A stretch of 64,000 nucleotides of DNA, taken from the NCBI GenBank assembly GCA_026008535.1, contig BRKX01000009.1, forward strand, positions 64,825,720-64,889,719, read 5' to 3'. This DNA comes from Perilla frutescens. Lineage: Eukaryota > Streptophyta > Magnoliopsida > Lamiales > Lamiaceae. Both the position numbers and the translations under genes were made by a program. Shown one piece after another: positions 12,601 to 24,739 of this stretch. The notes under the pieces were generated by a model. That model did not search any database. It saw only the letters and a program-made list of their open reading frames with translations, and was not told the origin of the DNA. Every line of letters begins with the position of its first letter. The stretch's first letter is position 1.

Positions 12601-12996
12601 CTAATGTGCGAATGCACGCACTTATGTGAAATTTGAGGAGCATCCTCATTCTACTGGTAATACTACCTCTTATCAAAACACTGAATCGCAATAAGGTAAG
12701 ACGTGAATCGACATATATATATATATATATATATATACCATTTTTAGGACTAAAATAGATAAGCAGCTAAGCGAAGGCAACTGGAAATTCTCCGCCTAAA
12801 AAAGAACACATGAAAAATCCAGCTTCAGGAAACACAGTCTATTCACATTTCCAGTGAAATCTTAGAAATCAAAATAGCAACAAATCACTGAGCATTCACA
12901 TAAACAAATGACATAAATTGATTCGAAAAATCAACAATTTTTTTCCGAGATTCCGAATAAAGAGAGAAATCGATATCGAAAGAAAGTACCGTCCAT
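9695..12996 (-). CDS. Pterin-4a-carbinolamine dehydratase (cytosolic type)
   Basis: Enzyme that dehydrates 4a-hydroxytetrahydropterin to the quinonoid dihydropterin, recycling pterin cofactor; plant members also include organelle forms linked to molybdenum cofactor metabolism. Five exons on the minus strand: 12990-12996, 11185-11270, 10984-11107, 10223-10291, 9695-9786; GT-AG borders and phases agree, total 378 bp, 125 residues. Signature: EAEGHHPDLHLVGW with the catalytic His pair, followed by NVNIDIWTHAV and GLTENDFILAAKISGLN. The N-terminus has KKCVPCSSKDLRPMTEE, typical of plant short forms. There is no transit peptide, so a cytosolic location is inferred. The first exon is only 7 bases (ATGGACG) followed by a 1.7 kb intron, so a different first exon is possible. 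The gene is head-to-head with coatomer zeta. Confidence 0.88.
12312..12874. repeat. Dispersed ~0.6 kb repeat, copy 1 (inside dehydratase intron 1)
   Basis: From AAGTAAAAGTCAAAGCTC to CTTAGAAATCAAAA this segment matches 18638-19265 in the same order and orientation, with small indels and substitutions. Shared landmarks include AACAAACAAGGGACACAA, GAAGATCAGCGGATTTAACT and CATTTCCAGTGAAATC. Copy 1 has an (AT)n tract at about 12712-12737. It encodes nothing. Confidence 0.85.
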
Positions 12997-13081
12997 AGCC
13001 AATCCAGACTCTCCGAGATAGCGGCGTCAGTATAATCTGAACATAATCACGGATAACTCAGATATCTAACACTGCTCGTTC

Positions 13082-13107
13082 GTGTGTGTGTGTGTGTGTG
13101 TGTGTGT

Positions 13108-13146
<39 letters not shown>
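13082..13146. repeat. Compound (GT)n(GA)n microsatellite
   Basis: A GT run passes directly into a GA run of about 32 bases, in the leader side of the dehydratase gene. Frames read through it on both strands are low-complexity artefacts. Confidence 0.95.
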
Positions 13147-14137
13147 GTACACGGGCGTTGAAGGAAAGAGCGCAAAGACGAGAGTGAAGCGCCATTTTGG
13201 ATGCAAGTTTCTAAATGTGGTGTTGTATGAATTTGGAAGAGGTTTTATAGTGGGCCGGGCCGGGCCACTATTGGGCCTCAAATTTTATTTTCATGAGATA
13301 AATTCTCGATTCCATAAAATATAAGATAATTATCGATTAAGAACATAAAAAATGAATAATCTATTAATAAATAAAAAATTTCCATCTAGAATCTGAATGA
13401 TAAAAATTATCAATTTAGAATCTTAAAAATCACGAATTTTATTTTTTATTAATTTTTAATTAATTTTAAAGAATATTAGATTTAATAGATAATTAATAAA
13501 GGAATTTTTATTGAAAATTAATATAAAATTAATTCAAAAATAAAAAGAAAATACATTTCATGATTTTTATGGTCTTGGAATGATAATTTTTACCTTTCGA
13601 ATTCTGAATTGAGAGTGTTCATCTTCCTGATTTGATAATTCTCCTAAAATATATGTACTTATAATTATTCTAGATTTGACTGATAAAAAAAATATTTCTT
13701 CTACTTGAAAAGAAAATCTATAACTTTAAAATAAAGCACGTATAAGATCAAAGTTCAACTCAGTCACAAAATATAACACGGGGTGTAATATAAACAGGGC
13801 GACGAGAATGTGAAATTTAATAACTCAAATTTATTTTTTTTTGCATTTACTCCGATTTAATGACTTGAATCAGATTTTAAATACTGGCTGCATAAAAATA
13901 AATTTAATGCTCCCTATTGTTATATTTTATGAAATTCAGCAATTTAAACTCTTAATTAATCAAGCAATTTACTAATTTATGTCCTAAAATTTTTAATCAA
14001 ATAATTTAATTTTCGGCCTATTTATATGAACTTGGAAAATGGAAATGGAGCAGCTCCTCTCTCTCTCTCTCTCGCTCTCGTGGCAGAAGGGCGACCCAAT
14101 CGCGATCTCCGCGCTGCCTAAATCTTCTCCGCCGAAC
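13147..14137. promoter_or_regulatory. Shared divergent promoter region, dehydratase / coatomer zeta
   Basis: The two start codons (12996 minus, 14138 plus) face away from each other across 1.14 kb, so this interval must carry both promoters. It holds GGGCCGGGCC at about 13254-13266 on the dehydratase side, AT-rich DNA in the middle (13320-14030), and a CT-rich leader at 14056-14080 next to the zeta ATG. No individual site is demonstrated. Confidence 0.45.
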
Positions 14138-14143
14138 ATGGTA

Positions 14144-14176
<33 letters not shown>

Positions 14177-16328
14177 GCACGCTCGCACAAATCGCAGTTG
14201 TTATTTTCCTGTTCCTAGAGCTACATAGATTGCCGCTTCAGCCAGCTAAAGCTACTGATCCGTGCAAAGAATATATTGATATTGCCAATTCGCCGTCGTT
14301 CGATCAAATAGTGGATGGATTTATTTATTCCTTGTGCTTATTTCTGAAGCTTGTTGATATGTGAATTGAATTTCGATTCTGAAAAAGAAAATGTCTGCAA
14401 TAGTGGAATTATTGAGAACCGTTTGCTGTTTTGAGACACATTTATTATAAATTCTTTAAATATATGTAAGAAGTGTAGGGATCTCTTTGTAACGTTGCAG
14501 GTGCTAAATGATCTGAATGAACCTGTTCTAGGAAAAGTTGTGGCTATTTCGAATGGAAGAAATTGATAAATGAAGGTTATAGTTGATAAATTGGCTTTTG
14601 TCCTGTGCCTTATGGGGAGTATAAAACAAGGCAACCTGTAAAGTTGTTGTATTTTTGGTGAATTAAGGCTTTTTTAGAAGAATTGGGTTGATCATGTTGT
14701 ATAGTTGATTAGTTTGAACATGGTTCACATATAATTGCAACAGTACAGTCTTGATTCAATTCCTCGTTTTTTTTTCTTTCTTTTTTTTTTTTGAGAAAGT
14801 TGATTCAATTTCATTGTAGTAATGATATAATTTTGTTTTTATCAGGATTTGTGCCCTTCTGTGAAGAACATTATCCTTCTTGATTCCGACGGGAAACGTG
14901 TTGCGGCCAAGTACTATTCAGATGACTGGCCTACCAATACTGCAAAGGAAAACTTCGAGAAGGCTATTTTTACCAAGACACAAAAAATAAATGCCCGGAC
15001 CGAAGGTGCTCAACAACATTAAATGTTATAATTTTTGAAACAATAGGGTACTAGTATATATTTCTCAAATTATTTCAATAGTGACTAAGTTATGTTACTC
15101 ATTACCCTGGGCTTGTGTTCGTGTAAATTTGGAGAGGGAGTAGAATGTCGCAATCATGAATGTAAAATATTTTTGGCCCCTGTGAAAAACCAGCCGCTAG
15201 ATTATGATTTACATAATTTATATCTCAATTTACATGCTTGATAAGTTGCCAATAAGCTAGCAACACTTTGATATTTTCAAAGTCTAATGGTGCCCTTATT
15301 TGTCAGTAATTGTGTCAAAAATTTACATATCTTGAGTTTTCTAATGCATTCTCTATCTCTCTGCCTAACCTCTTGTTACGTAATTACAGCGGAAATAACT
15401 ATGTTTGAGAGCAACATTATCATCTTCAAGTTTGTTCAAGATCTGCACTTCTATGTTACTGGGGGTGAAGAAGAAAACGAACTCATTTTAGCCACTGTTC
15501 TTCAGGGATTCTTCGATGCTGTTGATATCCTGCTGAGGTACACCAGGAATCTGATCTTATTTGCATCTCGACTAATATTTGCTTCTTTTTGTGCTTTAGA
15601 GATGCTTTGTTCATTTTCCTGGCTGTTTGTTTCAGGGGCAACGTGGATAAGAGGGAGGCGCTTGAAAATTTGGATCTGATTCTTCTTTGCCTCGATGAAA
15701 TCGTTGATGGAGGGTAAGCATCTTCTTTTTGTTTCTTTTGCATGCCTACTGGTATAAGATGGAATTTCAATTGCTGACTAAAGTCTTGTTCAATGTACTA
15801 GGAAGCCTAAGAAATTATACTAGATATATACCAGTAAGCATGAATGCTCGTATTTATAATAATTTGTGGATGCTTGATTGTACCAAATAAGGTAGAAAGC
15901 CTAGACGTGATTGGTCCAAGGCCTACTCCAACCCTTGACCTGCATCACCATCATGCCTTCACCCTTCTATTGTCAATTCATGAATAATAAGATTATTCTT
16001 ATGTTATGTAGAACTTGAAGCATGTGATTGTGTGTAACAAGATGTTTTGCCATTTTATTTATCTATAACACCTTTCACGGTTGATGGATACAGAATTATT
16101 CTTGAAACTGACGCAAATAGCATTGCTGGTAAAGTTGCAAGCCACAGTATTGATTCTGGAGCACCTCTCTCTGAGCAGGTTTGTAGCTTTCCTCGTTCCC
16201 AAATTTTATACCTGAAAGTAGATATATTGCAACAGTAGTGACCCGTCATTGCTATTTACCTTCTGCAGACGATAGGCCAAGCATTGGCAACTGCCCGTGA
16301 ACATTTTACTAGGTCTCTTCTGAAGTGA
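14138..16328 (+). CDS. Coatomer subunit zeta (COPI coat)
   Basis: Small subunit of the COPI coat that buds vesicles for Golgi-to-ER and intra-Golgi transport; zeta pairs with gamma-COP and has the longin fold shared with adaptor sigma chains. Six exons: 14138-14140 (the ATG alone), 14846-15005, 15390-15537, 15636-15713, 16094-16178, 16269-16328; all GT-AG, phases consistent, 534 bp, 177 residues, the normal size. Recognised blocks: CPSVKNIILLDSDGKRVAAK, YSDDWPTNTAK, FKFVQDLHFYVTGG, ENELILATVLQGFFDAV, ALENLDLILLCLDEIVDGG, ending TIGQALATAREHFTRSLLK. No key segment is missing. The lone-ATG first exon followed by a CT/CA-rich intron start is inferred from phase and from the CT-rich leader. It lies tail-to-tail with the GIP1-like gene. 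Confidence 0.93.
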
Positions 16329-16624
16329 GGAGGATATCTTATATTAATCCACGAAGAAAAAAGAAATTATACGAAAAAGAGTAGTAGAGTACTATCTTTA
16401 TCATCTTCTCCTGGGTTCATTGTGCTTGAGCTTTCCCTGCTGCAGAGGATTGATTAGTTATCCAAAAAAGATAATTCTTTTGAGATCTTATTTGAATTTC
16501 TAGTGACAATTTGACAACAATATTTTGACATGCTGCGCAGTAAATTCTGTGTTCATTTGCCATCTGCCTCTACTTTCCTTGGTTAAGAAGTGCTGGTTGC
16601 AATTATGTTGTGTGTGTGTGTGGG

Positions 16625-16679
<55 letters not shown>

Positions 16680-17335
16680 TTATCAGATCATAAAGGGACA
16701 AAATAACCAACCAAATTTGCCCACATGGAAAATAAATAAATTCAAGAAAAATTCAATACTAGGTAAAAGCATCAAAAGCTTCTGGCATCATAAGATGGTT
16801 AAATTTCCACACCTAATTACCTAGACGTAATAATTTTAGGGAATTAACAACTTGAAACTTCATATATGGCAATACTTATTAGGTTGCCACTGCCATAATT
16901 CACAAACAAAAAAATTGAAGTGTGTGTGTGTATATATATATATATGCAGCCTGTACTGAAAATTGAAAGACCCGAAAATAAACCAAAAATAAATTCGTAT
17001 TGTACAGGAGCAATGATACAATATTCCAACTGAAAAACATGAGAAGAAAATAGGATCAGACGATCAACCTTTTAACTAAAGCTTTAACAACGGAAGCAGC
17101 ACAGCTCTCTCTCTCTCTCTAAGTAAAAGTGGGGATCTAAATTATAAAGTGCAAGTGGAAGGGAAAAACACATCTCCACCAACACAAGATTAGCAACCAT
17201 CTTTTCTAAGTTACATCAACTGAGGACAAGCACGCGATAAAACCTCGAGTCACACACCGACACGGCGCAGATGGCCCGTCATCTTGGGAGGTCACTTCCA
17301 CGCTCATTAGCGGCCCTTGAAGAACCACGAGCTGA
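16329..17335. other. 3' flanks of two convergent genes
   Basis: Contains the likely 3' UTRs of coatomer zeta (left) and of the GIP1-like gene (right), a (GT)n(GA)n microsatellite at 16607-16676, a (GT)(AT) tract at about 16920-16945 and a short CT run near 17107-17121. No other gene. Confidence 0.6.
16607..16676. repeat. Compound (GT)n(GA)n microsatellite
   Basis: GT repeats, then six G, then a GA run of about 48 bases. It has the same GT-then-GA architecture as 13082-13146. Confidence 0.95.
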
Positions 17336-20300
17336 TTAGTAACCGTTGGGCCAGATTTGGGACTGCTTAGGCTGTCCTTGAGAGGCACCAAGCGCGCCAT
17401 CTCTTGGGTTTTGCTGCGTGTCGAGTGAGATTCCAGTCTGAGAATGGTAGAAATTCGGGTACCCAGGGGCCCCGTAATTCTGTGACTGCTGCTGGGCTTG
17501 CCTGAAACCACCGGGCTGCTGATTTTGTCCCTGGTAATTGTAATACGCGTTGGATGGAACAGCTTGCACTGTTCTTGAACCTTGTCCGTGGAGCCACATT
17601 GCTGAGTTCTCGTTCTGAGAAAATACCAGATGTTAACAAACATGATGCAATTGGGGAGGGGAGTGGGGGTGGGAGGGATGGGAGATCAATTCAAGTGAGA
17701 GCAAAGGCGGAAAGCATTACCTGCTGCTGCTGAAGCGAGAGCAAGTGACTAGCTTCCTTGTACTGAGAACTCAAAACATCTTCGTAGTTTAAAGCTGACC
17801 CAGACGGGGCAGCAGGGGGATTCATCGGATAATTTCCAGGAACTGTGGCGGCACTTCCAAGATTGCCGTATCCAGAAGGGACAGGAGCAGACTGAGGCAA
17901 ACTACTGACAGAAACACTACTTTTATACTGAGGCAGTAAAGCAGCTAGGGACTGATGGTATGTGCTGTTGCCTGCAAACGACTGCTGAAATGCAGAAGGC
18001 ATGTACGTATAGCTCTGAGGCAAGAAAGGGTAGCCGATCATGTTAGCAAACGGCCCCAGAGGAAGTGCCTGCTGAGAATATGGATGTACGGCAATATGCT
18101 GAGGCAGAGGAGGTCCGGTGGCCACACCTGTTCCTGAAAGAGACTGGGGGGCGGGCTGCGTTGATGAATTAGCAGTCTTCAAAGCCTGAGGCATCCCAGA
18201 ACCACAATCAGCTAATTAGATATGGATTTGATTCAACTAATACAGAGTTTAATCAGAGAGTGGGTTCTTAAATCATAATCTCAGAGATTGGTGCAAGTAT
18301 TTATTCTCAAAACACATCCAGAATCACACATAATTATAGGTTGACAAAGCAAAAGAAAATGCTAAATATATAAGACAAACACAAATAATACTAAACCAAA
18401 AATTTTCGGTTAAAAGCTTATAGTTTAGATGGGTACCTCAGACATAGAATGTGCTGAAACGCCAACAGAAGAAACAGAGTTCCCATATTTTGCAGACATA
18501 GACTGTGAGACGGGAAATTGAGAGTACTGAAGATCAGATTCTCTAGCAGAGTGAACATTTCCAGTCAACAATGTGCTTGGTAGTGAATTTGTGTATGCCT
18601 GCTGTTATATATATAGATCATTAGAAAGTGAGAAATAAAGTAAAAGTCAAAGCTCCTACTAATTCACATACAGAAATACATTAACAAATTATTAGCTGAA
18701 CAAACAAGGGACACAAAAATGTAAACAATAACCAAAATATAGAAATGTCAAGTAATAATTAGGAATAAAGCACGTTATAGTATCCATTACTAAACTGTAG
18801 TGAAGATCAGCGGATTTAACTCAATTATTCATCCACATATGCCGACCCATGTGGTCAAATAGACATTCAACAACTCAATGTTTCTCAATAGAAAAGCTGT
18901 ACTAACATTTCACGTATATTTTGCTTAGAAAATTAAAAATTTAAGTGAAATTTCAAGAGCATCCTCATTCTACTGGTAATACTACCTCTTATCAAAACAT
19001 AGAATGGCAATAAGATGTGACAATTATTTGAGCCTCATCCCCCCCCCCCCCCCCATATCCCATCCAATCTTCAACAATTTTGATTTTCAATCATATTAGA
19101 TAAATATATATAAAAAATAAAAAGATACCATTTTTTAGGACTATTATTATATAAGAAGCTATGCAAAGGCAATTGGAAATTCTCCACTTCAAAAAGAACA
19201 GATAAAAAATTCAACTTCAGGAAACACAGTCTATTCACATTTCCAGTGAAATCTTAGAAATCAAAAACTTTTCTTAAAACTAAAGCAAGGGAGCAAATAT
19301 CTTACCATAACATTTGAAAACTGAGCAAGATTTTGCACCTGGGAACTTGTCTCATTAAAAGCAGCATTTAGACTTTGAGCATCATCTAAGGCATAACCAG
19401 TATTTGCAGAAGGAAAATGATACTGATTCCCGTGAGCAACTTCAGCACTCTCAGGTTTCAACTCTTCTGGCTGTGAAGCAGAAGGTGCATCATACGTCCC
19501 CGCACTGGAACCATTTCCATGGAACCTATCAGGCGTGTTTCTAATTGAATCATCCATATAATATTCTGACTGTCTGCAGAAAAGAAACAAGAGATTTTCA
19601 GAATTAGAAGATGATAAGTAATAAAAGATCTGGAAATCACTAATAGCTATACCTAGCATCCGCATGCCCAGCTGATGAAATATCAGCCTCACTATGTCCC
19701 TCTTCCAAGTTACTTTTTACAGGTGCAGATGCCAAAGTTCCAGAAGAATACGAAGCATTCACGCTGGCTCCAAAACTACCAAAGCTCAAGTGTGAGCAGT
19801 CTGCAGCCTGAACTTGCAAATGATCTGGAATTACCACAGAAGGAGTATTTCCTTCAGATGGGAACCCTCTATCATCCTTTTCTACACTAAGCTGTTGAAA
19901 ATTCCGGGTGACTGATGACACTGAAACACCAGCTTCTTCACCTGCAAGATCATAGCACACTTAACACACAAGTAGCCACCAACATATATCTAAAACTAAG
20001 AGCGTTTGAACCACACACATGGATGACAAGACCACTGTTGAGCTAGAGTCTACATTCTCAATCATACATTTTGCCAGAAGCACATCAGTATAACCTTCTT
20101 GGAAACTACAGATATGGAATGACTGGAATCTAAGTAGATATGACCAAAACTGACGGCCTCAAGTCATTTTCTTTTTTTTTTTTAATTTATGTGCTCATAA
20201 ATAAAAGATCTATAATCCATGTTACAAGCAGAATCAGATGTCAGTGTCACACGCACAAGACAAGTGCCTACTAAAATATTTCCAAAATTGTAGGTAATGT

Positions 20301-23300
20301 TATACTTTTGTTCAGTAAAAGTGAAGTCCAAAGAGTGTTCACCTTCATGACGCTCATAATCAGGAGCCTCAGACTGGTATGAAGACAAATTTTGATACAG
20401 CTCATTCTCAAATAGCGACGAACCTCTTGAATCATTCTCTGGAATCTTCCTGCTGGGTATAGAAACAGAACCCAAATCATTTCCTCCAGAATTTCCAACA
20501 TTATCGTCTTCTTCTCTTTCTTGATCCTCTTCTGCCTCATAATGGTGATCAATACCATCAGATACACCTGATGCATCTGGATGCAGCTCAGCATCAACTG
20601 TATATTCTGGCTCAGAACTCACATTTGCAGGAGCTGGCTTCTCGACGGAAGGCCACTCATGAGTGCTGGGAACATGCTGAAATGAAGAAGCTTCTGATTG
20701 ATTAACTTTAGAAGCATGATCTGCAGAAGATCTTAGAATAGGAAATGATTCGGTTGCAGAAGCGTCTTGAATATTGTGATGAGATGCACTTGAAGCGTGT
20801 GATGATTTATACTGCGATCTGCCCATCCTCACAATATCAGCCATGGACACTTGACCAGGAACACTCACCCAGGCAGATTGGTATCCAGTCGCTGTCTGTG
20901 CAGCGGATGGCATACCATCCGCTGTTCCTAACAAGGATCCTTTGCTCTCAGCATAGCTGCCATCACTGCAACATACCCAAGTAGGAAAGGAGCATTACTA
21001 ACAGCACACACATTCAACAGGGTAGAAATGCATTGCTTCATTTCATTTTCATCCAAAGTTTTGACCAACACTAACAGGTCTAGAAGGTCTCCATCTTGAA
21101 AGATTTAACTATTGTATTTTCAATTCAACAAAAAAAAATATTCTTCTGAGCCCCATATTACATATGCAGTAACAAAATGTCAGCTTCATAACTGTATACA
21201 AACATGGATTTCACCCTTGAGCAAAACCTTGTCATGAAAGGCAGAGAAAAACAATGACAGAAGGCTGATATTTGTAAGTAAACATGAGTAATGATATTCC
21301 TAGGAATTACTCACAGAGACAATGGCCAAATTTTAAATTAACAAAATGCAATAAACAAGAAGTTCAATTTCTACTTGAACAATATATGATGCCCATAGCA
21401 TACATAGTGCACTGCAAGACTTCTTGTAGTTTTATGCAAAATGTGACCATAGTGGAATATTCTTATTGAATCTCAAGAGCAAGACATTAAATATTGCAAT
21501 AACAACCAACCACGGCATGCCTTGGAAAAGGCCCACAAACCCAATGATAGCAGGATAGTATGCAGCAGGCATTACAGCAAATCCCTGATTGAAACATGAA
21601 GTATATATTTTTAAACAAACTGTAATGAGTTTCAGCGAGAACAAACCTGACACCTGAAGGTCCTTGGCTTCTATTATTTCCTGACACACCAGCTGCTGAA
21701 GAAAAGTTGCTTTTATAAGGAGCTGATCCATTTTCTTTCTTATATGTTGGTTTTCCATGCATTGGAGACTCTGATAAGAACAAACATGATTAGAGATATT
21801 TGCAGTAATCCAAAACTATTGTATAGACCAAATTCAACAAAACTGAAGCTACCATACCAGAAGCACTGTAAGGCGCAGAAGCACCACGGCCAACATGTCG
21901 ATCTGCACCATTCCTGCTGCGTCGAGTTGAACTATTATTAGCACCATGGGACCTAAAGTCACTGCCATCCTTACCCTGAAATATTTTAATTGAAACAACA
22001 AACACATATGTTATGGTGCTAATTTCATAAAACGAAATCACATTATTATCAAAGCTTTAACATAAGTTTTCGAAACAAATATAGTAAAGGACTAAAGGTG
22101 ATAACATTACTAGGTCAGTGTCCATATTAAAGCTGAACCATTTTGCATTTAATGGGAGAAGCAAGAAAAGAAACCAATCAATTCCGGTAGAAGACCACAA
22201 GACAACAAAATTGTCACACAAATTGTTCCAGCAGATACACGGGCTCACAAATAACAAGTTGTTCCACTATAAAAGGTTTCTTTCATGTGGTAAGAAAGGA
22301 GAGCCTGCCATCATACAGAACCTATATTGAAAATAACGAACCTCTTTTTTCTTTTCTCGTTTGCTCTTCACCTCATGGAAAGGATCTAAACAATTGTAAA
22401 AGACATGTCAGAGAAAAGTTCAGTTAAATAAATAAAACAATGATTTCAGCTCTAAGTGTTCCACTGTAGTTTCACACCATTAGTTAATGCTACATCTAGC
22501 TGGCCAGCTAGCAAATAGATAATATGAGCACATAGTAAAAAAAACCTCAAGTAGTGGCACTAGAAAAGTGGCCATGGCAAATAGACAAAAGAATCCACTC
22601 TAGTCTCCATCATAATCAATGAACTTTTCAAAATAATTTGGCCATGGAAAACAATGGGGCATACCATGATACGACATTTAACACTATTTTCACTCCCAAA
22701 ACCAATAAGTCCACAGAAATAGAATGTATATCTGTGCCAATACAAGAAAGTAAGTGATAGGCAGAATGCATGTAAGAAGTGTGCAAAAGCAATCTGCAAA
22801 TTACATAGTATCCAATCAGCCAGTACAGTAGAATATCCAAAGAGATCTGTCCATAGCATGGCCAAAAGGTGAATAAACAACATCCCCAGCTTAGAAAAAC
22901 ATATTCCACCAGAACTTAATACACAACCTCCAGCTAGTTACCAGCAAAAATCACAGTATACAGTCAGTATTAAACCTAAACCGAAGATAAACTTCAGGGT
23001 CATTCTTAAGAAGCCCAATTTTGCAGACACTACCAATTAATCATGATGTGAGAGAAGGCCTCCGTCTTGTGAGTGTTACTCTAAAATATCAGATATCCGT
23101 CACAAAATAGCTTTACATTTTCTTAAAACTCAAGGGGCAACGAAAATAATAACATAAAAAACGTTTCTTTCTTTCTTCTTTTTTTTTTATTTAAAAAATC
23201 GTTTCTTCTATTTTCTTCTCCGATTTCCATGTTTTTTTTTTCTGAAACAATAATCAGACACAAAATCAATATTTATCAGTTCCTGATTCGCACTCCACGG

Positions 23301-23686
23301 TGTCTGCAGTACAACTAAAACGTAACACGGCTGCTCTTTTTCAAACCAAGGCATATAAATCCTTACCAATGCATCTCCTTGGGCAACTTCCAGAAACCAT
23401 ATCGTAAGAGAAAACAATACACATACATAGATACAGAAACACACACACGCGCCTATACATATATATTATATATAAGCAATTTAGGACTCTTAAGCAAAAT
23501 ACCCTGAGACAGGAGACGATTGACGGCCTCGTTAGGGTCCATATTACAGTCCTTAAGAGCAGCATAGATCTCCGCGTCGGGGCAGTTAACTATCTCCTTC
23601 AAGCTCTGCACCACCTTCCGCGCCCCCGCCGGAATGAGCTGTACCCCGCCCCCATTGCCTGCGCCGCTTCCCCTGCTCGTACTCAT
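17336..23686 (-). CDS. GBF-interacting protein 1-like (GIP1-like; UBA-like DUF1296 N-terminus)
   Basis: Plant-specific protein of the GIP1/GIP1-like family, described as a partner or chaperone-like activator of G-box binding bZIP factors. Ten exons on the minus strand: 23503-23686, 22342-22385, 21858-21975, 21647-21770, 20343-20965, 19653-19941, 19306-19573, 18437-18601, 17721-18185, 17336-17614. Phases agree throughout; 2,559 bp, 852 residues. Residues 15-61 form the DUF1296/UBA-like domain (RKVVQSLKEIVNC ... DPNEAVNRLLSQ), followed by DPFHEVKSKREKKKE. The middle has VPGQVSMADIVRMGR, EWPSVEKPAP, the acidic EEDQEREEDD, and PSVVIPDHLQVQAADCSHLS, all family landmarks. The C-terminus is Pro/Gln/Ser/Tyr-rich and probably disordered, ending in QSQIWPNGY. 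The exon 8 acceptor is a CAGCAG pair, so one Gln may be optional. Confidence 0.88.
18638..19265. repeat. Dispersed ~0.6 kb repeat, copy 2 (inside GIP1-like intron 7)
   Basis: Matches 12312-12874 in the same orientation. This copy is a little longer and includes a run of 16 C at 19039-19054 not present in copy 1. Its right end lies about 40 bases from the donor of exon 7. Confidence 0.85.
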
Positions 23687-23930
23687 CCTGCCGGAGACAG
23701 ATCTAGCCCAACTCCTCGCCTTATCTCTTTCTTCAATCACTTTCCCCCTTTTTTCGCAAAATTTATGAGCATATATATATATATATGAACAATCTCTCTC
23801 TCGCACACACGCACACGCACGAAACACGAACAGAGTGAGTTCTGTTTGAGTGCAGTTATTCCAATCTTATCGTGCTTGTGATGAAGAATCAGCAGCGGGT
23901 AAGAGATTTATATGAAGTTCCGGAAACCCT

Positions 23931-23934
<4 letters not shown>

Positions 23935-23966
<32 letters not shown>

Positions 23967-24066
23967 AGTTCAAAGTATCTCTCTCTCTCTGTCTCTCACT
24001 CTCTCTCTCTCTCTCTAAGTTCAAAGTATCTCTCTCTCTCTGTCTCTCACTCTCTCTCTCTCTCTC
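23935..24066. repeat. Duplicated CT-rich block upstream of the GIP1-like gene
   Basis: A (CT)n tract interrupted by AAGTTCAAAGTAT occurs twice with the same following words (CTGTCTCTCACTCTCT), a tandem repeat of about 58 bp. On the gene's strand this is GA-rich leader/promoter DNA, resembling GAGA-type elements. The open frames across it are low-complexity. Confidence 0.9.
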
Positions 24067-24238
24067 CTCGCTTTGGATTTCGGTTTTTGTTTTACGATTT
24101 TTATCTAAGCGTGGGATGGTGGGTTCATAAATAGGGTAGACACGGGGCAACCCTTTTGCTTTTCTTATTGGCGGTTTTGATTTTTTACATCTTTATTAGG
24201 TTTTCTTTAAATTCAATTTTGTTTTATATATTACGTTT

Positions 24239-24551
24239 GGGTTAATTGCTTTAAAAATCACGAAGTTTGAGTTTAATAGTAAATTTAACATGAATTTTAA
24301 AAGTAGTTAATTAAAATATTAATTTTTAATTTGTGTGTTATTATACATTTTCGATTTTTTATAAAATAAATTGGCTTTCGATCCAACATGCAATTGTGAC
24401 CATTTTAACATTATTTTAACAAATTGATGGTCGAGTCTTTATTTTATAAAAATTTGGGCATTTAAAATTGATGTTTTAATTGCCTGCTTTTAAAGTTTGT
24501 GTTAAATTTGCAACTAATTTCAAAATTCATGATTTTTAAGGCAATTAACCC
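24239..24551. mobile_element. MITE with ~90 bp terminal inverted repeats
   Basis: Left end GGGTTAATTGCTTTAAAAAT; the reverse complement of the right end reads GGGTTAATTGCCTTAAAAAT. The match continues with mismatches for about 90 bases on each side. About 313 bp long, no coding capacity, no clear target duplication. The ends resemble those of the larger element at 3000-4239 (GGTAAATTGCCTTAAAAT), so both may belong to one TIR superfamily. Confidence 0.75.
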
Positions 24552-24739
24552 TAACATTAATGACTTTTTTATAAATAGTATATGTAGGCGGCGAAAATTT
24601 ATAAAATATATATAATATTTTTATTGATTTTTATACATTTATTTAATTTTGGAATCTTATGAAATCCAAAATTAGATAAAATATGTAAATAATGAAGATA
24701 TTATTATATGATAAACATCAAGAGTCTTTAGCAACGGGT

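Noticed and set aside
21432..21783. Alternative extension of GIP1-like exon 4 into hydrophobic sequence
   Set aside because: The donor at 21646 joins in phase with 20965 and restores the family sequence; the extension is intron.
23912..24150. Ser/Leu and Arg/Glu repeat frames on both strands
   Set aside because: Pure CT/GA microsatellite translation.
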